Part shown: one piece after another, positions 1 through 5,187 of the stretch
How positions within the stretch are numbered: position 1 is the first letter of the stretch
How the letters are laid out: every line of letters begins with the position of its first letter
Assembly: GCA_030425715.1 (NCBI GenBank)
Contig: JAUIAA010000052.1
Coordinates: 1-9,760 of the forward strand
Source of the DNA: Bacteroidia bacterium
GTDB taxonomy: Bacteria > Bacteroidota > Bacteroidia > Flavobacteriales > Flavobacteriaceae
Direction of reading: 5' to 3'
Length of the DNA stretch: 9,760 nucleotides
Notes under the pieces: model-generated
The model's database searches: none
What the model saw: the letters and a program-made list of their open reading frames with translations, nothing else
Told to the model about the DNA's origin: nothing
Program-made: the position numbers and the translations under genes

Positions 1-194
1 CCTACTAAATCTTGCCACCAGCCATCATTTCCTGAAACATTACTGTTTCCTGTTAACGCATGATTAATTAACACCACAGGAGCGGTACCCAATGCTTTTC
101 CGAAGGTTTCATAACTTAATGGAATAGTATCGAATTGGGTACCGCTTATTGTGGTATAACTAAGAATATTAATATGCTGCAAATCACTTTTCAT
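1..194 (-). CDS. metX: Homoserine O-acetyltransferase, N-terminal part (cut by window edge)
   Basis: Only the first 64 codons and two bases of the next are present; the gene continues beyond base 1. The product would transfer an acetyl group from acetyl-CoA to homoserine, giving the O-acetylhomoserine used by MetY next door. The visible part has the MetX N-terminal layout: a beta strand with the motif NHALTG at residues 44-49, then GNSNVSG and a GWWQDLVG stretch, as in alpha/beta-hydrolase fold homoserine acetyltransferases. The catalytic Ser, Asp and His lie outside the window. The ATG at 192-194 starts 40 bases after the metY stop, with no terminator or promoter between, so the two genes are probably co-transcribed under the metY leader. 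The assignment rests on the family motif plus the metY neighbour; distinction from a succinyltransferase cannot be made from this fragment. Confidence 0.88.
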   Translation of the reverse strand, partial: MKSDLQHINILSYTTISGTQFDTIPLSYETFGKALGTAPVVLINHALTGNSNVSGNDGWWQDLV

Positions 195-234
195 TACCGA
201 CTTATTTTTAAGGTATTTTCTAAATGTTATTGGT

Positions 235-1527
235 TTATGCCAATACTTCTTTAGATATTTTGGCAAATGCTTCTTGTAAATCGGTTTTTAAATCTTCTAT
301 ATTTTCTAAACCAACCGACAAACGGATTAAGTCTTTCGTTACTCCTGTGCTTTCTTGTGCTTCATCACTCAATTGTTGGTGTGTGGTACTTGCAGGGTGG
401 ATAATTAAGGATTTTGTATCGCCAATATTTGCCAACAAAGAGAAAATTTTAGTGGCATCCGTTACTTTTTTAGCAGATTCAAAACCTCCTTTTACCCCAA
501 AGGTTACAATTCCACTTTGTCCGTTTGGTAAATATTTTTTGGCTAAACTATAGTGTTTACTACTTTCTAAACCAGGATAATTTACCCAAGCTACTTCCTC
601 TCTACTTTCTAGCCATAACGCAAGTTCTAGCGCATTTTTACTGTGTTGTTTGATTCTCACTGGTAAAGTTTCTAATCCTTGTAAAATTTGAAAAGCGTTG
701 AACGGACTTAATGCTCCGCCAAAATCACGTAAGCCTTCTAGTATAAGTTTAAAGGTAAATGCTGCTTGCCCCAATGCTTCGCTATAAACCAATCCGTGAT
801 AACCTTTAGAAGGCTCTGTAAATTCAGGGAATTTACCATTAGCCCAATCAAACTTACCAGCATCTACAATTACTCCTCCTAACGAAGTTCCTTGTCCGCC
901 AACATATTTCGTTAACGAATGAATAACCAAATCTGCACCATAATCAATTGGATTTAACAAAACGGATGTTGCTACGGTATTATCTACTATAAAAGGCACC
1001 TTTGCAGCTTTTGCTTCGTTTGAAATTGCTTCTAAATCTAGTACATCTAATTTTGGATTGCCAAGAGATTCTACAAAAAATGCTCTGGTATTTTCTTGCA
1101 CTGCATTTTTAAAATTTTCTGGGTTTGCAGGATCCACAAAAGTTGTAGTTATACCTAATCTAGGTAAGGTAACATTTAATAGGTTAAAAGTTCCTCCATA
1201 TAAACTATTTGAGGCAACTATATGATCTCCAGCCTTTAATAGAGTTAATAAACTTGTTGAAATTGCAGCAGATCCTGAAGAAAATACAACTGCTCCTATT
1301 CCCCCATCAATTGCTGCCAATCTTTTTTGCAATATATCATTGGTAGGGTTGTTTAATCGTGTATAAATAAATCCTAATTCTGCTAAGGAAAATAAATTTG
1401 CTGCATGCTCTGTATTATCAAATACATAAGAGGTAGTTTGGTAAATTGGAACGGCTCTTGTTCCTGATGTTTGTGTGGTATCGTGTCCTGCATGTAATGC
1501 GTTTGTTGCTAATTTTTGCGTACTCAT
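235..1527 (-). CDS. metY: O-acetylhomoserine sulfhydrylase (aminocarboxypropyltransferase)
   Basis: A 430-residue PLP enzyme of the Cys/Met metabolism family that makes homocysteine from O-acetylhomoserine and sulfide in the cytoplasm. Visible landmarks are the YTRLNNPT segment at residues 55-62 (Tyr and Arg contact the PLP phosphate of the neighbouring subunit), SSGSAA at 83-88, the VDNT motif with Asp182 that contacts the PLP ring nitrogen, and HSLTKYVGG at 203-211 with Lys207 as the Schiff-base lysine. The length near 430 and the YVGGQGTSLGG segment fit the O-acetylhomoserine sulfhydrylase branch better than the shorter cystathionine gamma-synthases of about 380 residues. The ATG at 1525-1527 follows an AT-rich stretch without a Shine-Dalgarno site, as is usual in Bacteroidota. 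The gene is preceded by a leader of roughly 320 bases holding two Met-rich peptides and two terminators, and is followed by metX. Confidence 0.93.
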   Translation of the reverse strand: MSTQKLATNALHAGHDTTQTSGTRAVPIYQTTSYVFDNTEHAANLFSLAELGFIYTRLNNPTNDILQKRLAAIDGGIGAVVFSSGSAAISTSLLTLLKAGDHIVASNSLYGGTFNLLNVTLPRLGITTTFVDPANPENFKNAVQENTRAFFVESLGNPKLDVLDLEAISNEAKAAKVPFIVDNTVATSVLLNPIDYGADLVIHSLTKYVGGQGTSLGGVIVDAGKFDWANGKFPEFTEPSKGYHGLVYSEALGQAAFTFKLILEGLRDFGGALSPFNAFQILQGLETLPVRIKQHSKNALELALWLESREEVAWVNYPGLESSKHYSLAKKYLPNGQSGIVTFGVKGGFESAKKVTDATKIFSLLANIGDTKSLIIHPASTTHQQLSDEAQESTGVTKDLIRLSVGLENIEDLKTDLQEAFAKISKEVLA

Positions 1528-1562
1528 GACTTTAAGTTTTAATATTTTTTAAATTTATTTTG

Positions 1563-1600
1563 AAAAAAGTCCCTTTGATTAGGTATTACCAAAGGGACTT
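1563..1600 (-). terminator. Intrinsic terminator 2 of the metY leader
   Basis: On the minus strand the arm AAGTCCCTTTG (1600-1590) pairs perfectly over 11 bp with CAAAGGGACTT (1577-1567). A 12-base loop lies between them and a run of six T follows (1568-1563). It lies about 35 bases before the metY start and after the second leader peptide, so it would stop transcription before metY. It cannot serve as an end-of-gene terminator, because the only thing upstream is a 21-codon peptide. Confidence 0.85.
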
Positions 1601-1630
1601 AAAGCTTTTCGTTTAAATTTAGGCAATACC
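1582..1630 (-). promoter_or_regulatory. Antiterminator pairing of metY attenuator 2
   Basis: GGTATTGCC (1630-1622, minus strand) begins two bases after the stop codon of leader peptide 2. It can pair over nine bases, including one G-U, with GGTAATACC (1590-1582), which forms the loop and the last stem base of terminator 2. Formation of this helix is incompatible with a normal terminator loop. A ribosome that reaches the leader stop codon would cover 1630-1622 and favour termination. A ribosome stalled on the Met codons at 1664-1647 would leave it free. The complementarity is seen in the sequence; the mechanism is inference. Confidence 0.6.
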
Positions 1631-1631
1631 A

Positions 1632-1697
1632 TTACATTGATTTACACATCATGTACATCATCATTACTTTTTGCATTATTAAATTACCTTGTTTCAT
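1632..1697 (-). CDS. Methionine-rich leader peptide 2 of the metY-metX operon
   Basis: A 21-codon ORF with ATG at 1695-1697 and TAA at 1632-1634, too short for usual gene callers. Eight of its 21 residues are Met: positions 1, 8, 12-14, 16, 17 and 21, with the core VMMMYMMC. It is not expected to act as a protein. Its translation would test the supply of charged tRNA-Met. It lies just after terminator 1 and is followed at once by the antiterminator arm and terminator 2. A second copy of the bases GGTAAT occurs in codons 4-5 (1688-1683) and could pair with ATTGCC at 1627-1622, giving a third competing structure. Chance could produce a short ORF, but not easily a Met cluster between two terminators upstream of a methionine gene. 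Confidence 0.75.
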   Translation of the reverse strand: MKQGNLIMQKVMMMYMMCKSM

Positions 1698-1708
1698 TTT
1701 ATTGGTAT

Positions 1709-1739
1709 AAAAAAAGCCGCTGAAATTTCAGAGGCTTTT
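1709..1739 (-). terminator. Intrinsic terminator 1 of the metY leader
   Basis: On the minus strand, AAAAGCC (1739-1733) pairs with GGCTTTT (1718-1712). After one T-C mismatch the self-complementary CTGAAATTTCAG completes the hairpin, and seven T follow (1715-1709). The hairpin starts 27 bases after the stop codon of leader peptide 1. No full-length gene ends here on this strand, which fits an attenuator terminator. Confidence 0.85.
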
Positions 1740-1797
1740 GTTATTGTATATTCTTTTAAAATAAATCAAATAGCATGCCTCTGCGTTGTGCTACGCA
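1729..1797 (-). promoter_or_regulatory. Attenuator 1 alternative pairings of the metY leader
   Basis: The four segments of a classical attenuator can be placed on the minus strand. Segment 1 is TGCGT (1797-1793), directly after the three Met codons. Segment 2 is ACGCAGAGGC (1786-1777). Segment 3 is GCCTCTG (1735-1729), the 5' arm of terminator 1, and segment 4 is the other terminator arm. Segment 1 pairs with ACGCA of segment 2 across a six-base loop. CAGAGGC of segment 2 pairs perfectly with segment 3. A ribosome stalled on the Met codons (1804-1796) would mask segment 1 and free segment 2 for antitermination. A ribosome at the stop codon (1768-1766) would mask segment 2 and let the terminator form. 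Confidence 0.65.
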
Positions 1798-1834
1798 TCA
1801 TCATGTTTCCCATTTGATTAAATCTAATTGTCAT
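1766..1834 (-). CDS. Methionine-rich leader peptide 1 of the metY-metX operon
   Basis: A 22-codon ORF with ATG at 1832-1834 and TGA at 1766-1768. Met occupies residues 1, 8 and 11-13 in the segment QMGNMMMRS. The start lies about 14 bases after the predicted transcription start, preceded by AAAGAA rather than a strong Shine-Dalgarno site. The three consecutive Met codons stand directly in front of the first segment of a four-part attenuator fold, and the ORF ends 27 bases before terminator 1. Its likely role is ribosome stalling when charged tRNA-Met is scarce. Both leaders share Met8 and an MMM triplet at 11-14, so they may be copies of one ancestral unit, although the rest of the peptides differ. 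Confidence 0.75.
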   Translation of the reverse strand: MTIRFNQMGNMMMRSTTQRHAI

Positions 1835-1854
1835 TTCTTTAATATTATCGGCTA

Positions 1855-1885
1855 CAAATGTAAATACTTTTTTGATTTAAACAAA
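1855..1885 (-). promoter_or_regulatory. Promoter of the metY-metX leader transcript
   Basis: On the minus strand TTTG (1885-1882) and TACATTTG (1862-1855) are 19 bases apart. The second matches the Bacteroidota -7 consensus TAnnTTTG exactly. Transcription would begin near 1848, just before leader peptide 1, so both attenuators fall inside the transcript. Confidence 0.7.
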
Positions 1886-2104
1886 CTTTTGTATTATTTT
1901 AATTCGGCATGACCAAAACTTACAGAAAAATCAATACACCAAATTACTACTTTTTTGTACTTACTCAAATCCGTTTATATAAGTGAAGCTCCTATTGATA
2001 TTCTTTAATTCTCCTAAATCTACATAATCGCTAGAGTTCACTTCTGATGTAAGATAAACCAGTCATTATAAAATATCCAAGCTTACAATTTAATTTCTAT
2101 TTGC
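1886..2104. other. Spacer between the divergent metY and metK promoters, with a possible gene remnant
   Basis: No intact gene is seen. On the minus strand, 2062-1961 is an open stretch of 33 codons ending in TAA but without an ATG; an in-frame TGA at 2065-2063 closes it upstream. It reads with a protein-like composition (for example DYVDLGELKNINRSFTYING) and may be the tail of a decayed gene. AAGTGAAGCTC (1981-1991) and GAGTTCACTT (2034-2043) form a ten-pair inverted repeat with one bulged base, of unknown meaning. Its AT content is similar to that of the neighbouring non-coding DNA. Confidence 0.3.
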
Positions 2105-2133
2105 TTGCTATCTAATAAAAATTACTAACTTTG
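2105..2133 (+). promoter_or_regulatory. Promoter of the metK leader transcript
   Basis: TTG (2105-2107) and TAACTTTG (2126-2133) are 18 bases apart. The latter matches the TAnnTTTG consensus of Bacteroidota exactly. Transcription would start near 2140, immediately before the first stem of the SAM-II element. Confidence 0.75.
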
Positions 2134-2142
2134 CAATCGAAA

Positions 2143-2196
2143 CTTTGAGGAAAAATTTGGACTGATTGCAACCTCGTAAAAAAATGCTAAAGCGGT
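2143..2196 (+). promoter_or_regulatory. SAM-II riboswitch upstream of metK
   Basis: The element matches the compact SAM-II (metA motif) layout. A P1 stem of GAGG (2147-2150) with CCTC (2172-2175) can be extended by T2146-G2176. The loop contains ATTTG and GATTGCA, and the conserved tail runs GTAAAAAAATGCTAAAG through 2192. GCA (2168-2170) can pair with TGC (2185-2187), and ACT (2161-2163) with GGT (2194-2196), giving the H-type pseudoknot that surrounds SAM. The element sits at the very 5' end of the predicted metK transcript. GCTAAAG (2186-2192) can alternatively pair over seven bases with CTTTGGC (2204-2210), so ligand binding and antitermination exclude each other. The assignment is by remembered consensus, without a covariance-model search. 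Confidence 0.82.
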
Positions 2197-2201
2197 ATCA
2201 C

Positions 2202-2237
2202 TACTTTGGCTTTTCCTTGCACTTCCAAGTATTTTTT
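2202..2237 (+). terminator. SAM-controlled terminator in the metK leader
   Basis: TACTTTGG (2202-2209) pairs with CCAAGTA (2225-2231) with one bulged T, and six T follow (2232-2237), ending 20 bases before the metK ATG. Its 5' arm overlaps CTTTGGC, the partner of GCTAAAG in the SAM-II core. With SAM bound the core is held in the pseudoknot and this terminator can fold; without SAM the antiterminator helix can form. The stem is short, so its strength is uncertain. Confidence 0.65.
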
Positions 2238-2257
2238 CAAAAATTAATTTTACAAAA

Positions 2258-3511
2258 ATGTCATATTTATTTACGTCTGAATCCGTTTCAGAAGGGCATC
2301 CTGATAAGGTAGCCGATCAAATATCAGATAATTTACTAGATGCTTTTTTAGCATTTGACCCAAATTCAAAAGTAGCTTGTGAAACTTTAGTAACTACTGG
2401 TCAGGTGGTTTTGGCTGGTGAAGTGAAAACCAAAACCTATATTGATGCCGCAAAAATAGCAAGAGAAACCATTAATAAAATTGGTTATACCAAAGGAGCT
2501 TATCAATTTGAAGGGGATAGTTGCGGTGTAATTTCGCTAATTCATGAACAATCACAAGATATTAATCAAGGGGTTGATAGAGGAAGCTCTGAAGATCAAG
2601 GTGCTGGAGACCAGGGAATGATGTTTGGTTACGCCACGAGTGAAACCGAAAATTACATGCCTCTTGCTTTAGATTTGAGCCATCGAATTTTAAGAGTTCT
2701 TGCAGAATTGAGAAGAGAAAATAAGGAAATTACTTATTTGCGTCCAGACGCAAAAAGTCAGGTAACTATTGAATACTCTGATGATAATATACCGCAAAAA
2801 ATAGATACTATTGTATTATCTACACAGCATGATGAATTTGACGAAGATGATGCGATGCTAGCCAAAATTAAAAAGGATATAGTTGAAATTTTAATTCCTA
2901 GGGTTCAATCACAATTACCTGCAAAAATTCAAGCTTTATTTAACGATGACATTACCTATCATGTAAACCCAACTGGTAAATTTGTTATTGGTGGACCGCA
3001 TGGAGATACTGGACTTACGGGCAGAAAAATTATTGTAGATACTTATGGCGGTAAAGGTGCACATGGCGGTGGCGCTTTTAGCGGAAAAGACCCAAGTAAA
3101 GTAGATAGATCGGCAGCTTATGCTGCACGTCATATTGCTAAAAACATGGTGGCAGCCGGAATTTGTAAAGAAGTGTTGGTACAAGTTTCCTATGCCATTG
3201 GGGTTGCAAAACCAACTTCAATTAATGTAGAGACTTATGGTACGGCAAAGGTTGATTTAACCGATGGAGAAATTTCAAAAATTATTGAAAACGTATTTGA
3301 TATGCGACCATCGGCCATTGAGAACAGATTAAAATTACGCAATCCAATTTATAGCGAAACCGCAGCATATGGCCATATGGGTAGGACTCCCAAAACCATC
3401 ACAAAACATTTTAGCTCTCCCTATGCCGGAGAAACTACTTTAGAGGTTGAACTGTTTACTTGGGAAAAATTAGATTACGTAGATACTTTAAAAAAAGCTT
3501 TTAGTTTATAA
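2258..3511 (+). CDS. metK: S-adenosylmethionine synthetase
   Basis: A 417-residue methionine adenosyltransferase that makes S-adenosylmethionine, phosphate and diphosphate from methionine and ATP in the cytoplasm. The family signatures are all present: SEGHPDKVADQISD around residues 11-24 (His14 and Asp16 at the active site), the GAGDQG hexapeptide at 115-120, GPHGDTGLTGRK at 246-257, and the glycine-rich phosphate-binding loop GGGAFSGKD at 270-278. The length is slightly above the roughly 385 residues of the E. coli enzyme. The ATG at 2258 lies 20 bases after the leader terminator in an A-rich context without a Shine-Dalgarno site. Control is expected at the RNA level by the SAM-II element in front, which is simple product feedback. 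It is divergent from metY-metX, whose pathway supplies its methionine. Confidence 0.97.
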   Translation: MSYLFTSESVSEGHPDKVADQISDNLLDAFLAFDPNSKVACETLVTTGQVVLAGEVKTKTYIDAAKIARETINKIGYTKGAYQFEGDSCGVISLIHEQSQDINQGVDRGSSEDQGAGDQGMMFGYATSETENYMPLALDLSHRILRVLAELRRENKEITYLRPDAKSQVTIEYSDDNIPQKIDTIVLSTQHDEFDEDDAMLAKIKKDIVEILIPRVQSQLPAKIQALFNDDITYHVNPTGKFVIGGPHGDTGLTGRKIIVDTYGGKGAHGGGAFSGKDPSKVDRSAAYAARHIAKNMVAAGICKEVLVQVSYAIGVAKPTSINVETYGTAKVDLTDGEISKIIENVFDMRPSAIENRLKLRNPIYSETAAYGHMGRTPKTITKHFSSPYAGETTLEVELFTWEKLDYVDTLKKAFSL

Positions 3512-3520
3512 CATCTATTT

Positions 3521-3553
3521 AAAAGGAGTGGTTTATAAAACTACTCCTTTTTT
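3521..3553 (+). terminator. Terminator after metK
   Basis: AAAAGGAGTGG (3521-3531) pairs with CTACTCCTTTT (3541-3551), with one G-U pair and a nine-base loop, followed by further T to 3553. It begins 10 bases after the metK stop. The T run overlaps the stop codon of the convergent gene at 3552-3554. On the other strand the hairpin is followed by only four T, so it may act weakly in both directions. Confidence 0.85.
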
Positions 3554-4256
3554 ATTGAGGTAAAATATCTACATACCAAAAACCACACTTATCTTGATTA
3601 TTGACTTCTGGATTTGGATATTCTTTATAAGTTTTTTCACCTAATTTATAATCGACTTTTTGTTTAAAAATGGGGCCATCAAAACAAAATGTATGGAACT
3701 CGCCATTTTCTCCACACACATCTACTTCTTCGGGTAAAGATGCTATTAATTCTTTGGTTATAATTTTACCTACAAAATCTTTATCAAAATATTTGGCACT
3801 GGCACATACAATAAGAGCCTTAAATCCTAAATTTAAAAACTCTTGCATTATTGTTTTCGTGTTTTTTTTCCATAAAGGATAGACGCCTATAAGATTGGCT
3901 TTGCTTAATTGATTGTCTCTATAAGCTTTCAAATCTTCTAAAAAAATGTCGCCAAAAGCAGCGTGGGTATACCCTTCATTTTTTAGCGCATCTGTACTTT
4001 CAGCCATTATCTTATTATAAATATCCATATTGGTATTTTCGGGCAACTCAATTAATGCAAGCGGCAACTGTAAAGCTTCGGTTTGTTTTTCTAACATCGC
4101 TCGTCTTAAGCCATGCATGCTTACACGATTATAATACGAATTAACACTAGTAACAAGTTTAGAAACTTTATACTGATCATTCTGTTGTAAATAATATAGT
4201 GCTAAAGCTGCATCTTTACCACTACTCCAATTAAAATATGTTTTAATTTTAGACAT
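3552..4256 (-). CDS. DUF71/Dph6-like ATP-binding protein (adenine nucleotide alpha-hydrolase fold)
   Basis: A 234-residue protein of the ATP-pyrophosphatase family that includes archaeal and eukaryotic diphthine-ammonia ligase (Dph6). The PP-loop SSGKDAALAL at residues 11-20 binds the ATP phosphates. MHGLR at 47-51, FGDIFLEDLK at 101-110, GVYPLW at 124-129, GENGEFHTF at 182-190 and DGPIF at 193-197 are the other conserved blocks of this family. The length is typical. Bacteria have no diphthamide, so the substrate must differ; amide or amidine formation on a small molecule or cofactor is a reasonable expectation from the fold, but the actual reaction cannot be read here. It converges on metK and is divergent from the secreted protein at 4295, so its neighbours do not clearly point to a pathway. 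No clear -7 promoter was found upstream of its ATG. Confidence 0.85.
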   Translation of the reverse strand: MSKIKTYFNWSSGKDAALALYYLQQNDQYKVSKLVTSVNSYYNRVSMHGLRRAMLEKQTEALQLPLALIELPENTNMDIYNKIMAESTDALKNEGYTHAAFGDIFLEDLKAYRDNQLSKANLIGVYPLWKKNTKTIMQEFLNLGFKALIVCASAKYFDKDFVGKIITKELIASLPEEVDVCGENGEFHTFCFDGPIFKQKVDYKLGEKTYKEYPNPEVNNQDKCGFWYVDILPQ

Positions 4257-4282
4257 TAATACATTTAACTTCGGTTATTTTA

Positions 4283-4290
4283 TACTTTTG
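4283..4290 (+). promoter_or_regulatory. -7 promoter element of the secreted-protein gene
   Basis: TACTTTTG matches TAnnTTTG exactly and ends only four bases before the ATG at 4295. Transcription would begin at or very near the start codon, giving a leaderless or nearly leaderless mRNA. No convincing -33 TTG was found at the right distance. Confidence 0.45.
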
Positions 4291-4294
4291 TGTT

Positions 4295-5083
4295 ATGCGT
4301 CTACTTTTTCTAATTTTTGTGCTTTCCAATTATCTTAGCATTCATGCGCAAAATAGTCTTTCGTTAGTTTTTTTCGAAAAGTATTCGCTTAACGCGGATG
4401 AATTTATTGGTGTAGACGATTTTGGTTACACCTATTACCTCAAAAACAACGCCCTATTCAAAGCATCAATGCAAGACACTTTAACATATAGTAACTATTC
4501 TCTTGGCAAAATTACCAATGTAGATGTTCATAACCCATTTAAAGTTGTGGTTTTTTACAAAGATTTTAATGCTGCACTAGTACTAGATAGCAAACTCAAT
4601 GCCATAACAGATGTGGTTAATTTTAATCAAGAAACCAGATTTAATAATGCTGAATTCTTAAGTTATTCTTCTGAAAATAATCTTTGGGTATTTGCGGATG
4701 ATAACCGATTACACTTATACAATTTTCAGCACAAACAAGATAACATACAAAGTCAGCCTATTACTTTTTATAAAGAAAATTTTGAAGCAATAGGTATGGT
4801 AAGTAGTTACAAAAAAGTTTGGGTTATTTCACAAACCGATGTGGTTCTTTTTAATGAATATGGAAATTATTTAGAAACCTATCCTTTAACTCATCCCGAT
4901 TATATTACTCCATACCAACAAGGATATTTAGTTTTAGAAAAAGGAACGTTCATTTACAAATCAAACCAAGGCGATATCTCATTTCAAATAAATATTCCTA
5001 AAAATATAAAGAGCATATACTTAAACAAATCAACACTTTATATTTTTGATGGAAAAAGTATTTATGCTTATAAAATAAAATAG
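4295..5083 (+). CDS. Secreted protein of unknown function, possible beta-propeller
   Basis: 262 residues. The first 18-19 (MRLLFLIFVLSNYLSIHAQ) form a typical signal peptide with a hydrophobic core and an HAQ end of the kind common in Bacteroidota, so the mature protein is probably periplasmic or outer-membrane associated. No lipobox cysteine is present. The mature part is rich in aromatic and beta-forming residues, with loosely repeated strand patterns such as NNLWVFADDNRLHLYNF, YKKVWVISQTDVVLFNEYG and STLYIFDGKSIYAYKI. These resemble blades of a WD40/PQQ-like propeller, but this is only an impression from the pattern. I do not recognise a named family or active site. The gene lies 104 bases ahead of the deoxynucleoside kinase on the same strand without a terminator between, so read-through is possible. 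Confidence 0.8.
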   Translation: MRLLFLIFVLSNYLSIHAQNSLSLVFFEKYSLNADEFIGVDDFGYTYYLKNNALFKASMQDTLTYSNYSLGKITNVDVHNPFKVVVFYKDFNAALVLDSKLNAITDVVNFNQETRFNNAEFLSYSSENNLWVFADDNRLHLYNFQHKQDNIQSQPITFYKENFEAIGMVSSYKKVWVISQTDVVLFNEYGNYLETYPLTHPDYITPYQQGYLVLEKGTFIYKSNQGDISFQINIPKNIKSIYLNKSTLYIFDGKSIYAYKIK

Positions 5084-5187
5084 TTAATTGGCAGTTTAAT
5101 TGGTTATGAAAGCTGGATAACTTAAGGCAAGTTCATAAAAATTTAATTAACTTTATCGCTTATTTAAAATCTATTTAAAATTACATT

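Noticed and set aside
224..553. Plus-strand open frame of 109 codons opposite metY
   Set aside because: It lies wholly across the metY C-terminal coding region, has no recognisable domain and no promoter, and is the usual antisense shadow of a real gene.
1528..1885. SAM-I or SAM-II riboswitch before metY
   Set aside because: I looked for the SAM-I core and the SAM-II tail GCTAAA on the minus strand and found neither. The two hairpins are simple terminators preceded by Met-rich ORFs.
1909..1986. Plus-strand micro-ORF of 25 codons in the met spacer
   Set aside because: It has no repeated regulatory codons, no terminator after it and no promoter in front, and its direction leads into the metK promoter. 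It is probably a chance ORF.
5084..5103. Direct repeat TTAATTGG twice, 12 bases apart, after the secreted-protein gene
   Set aside because: It is short and AT-rich, with no insertion-sequence or att-site context. Such repeats arise by chance in this base composition.
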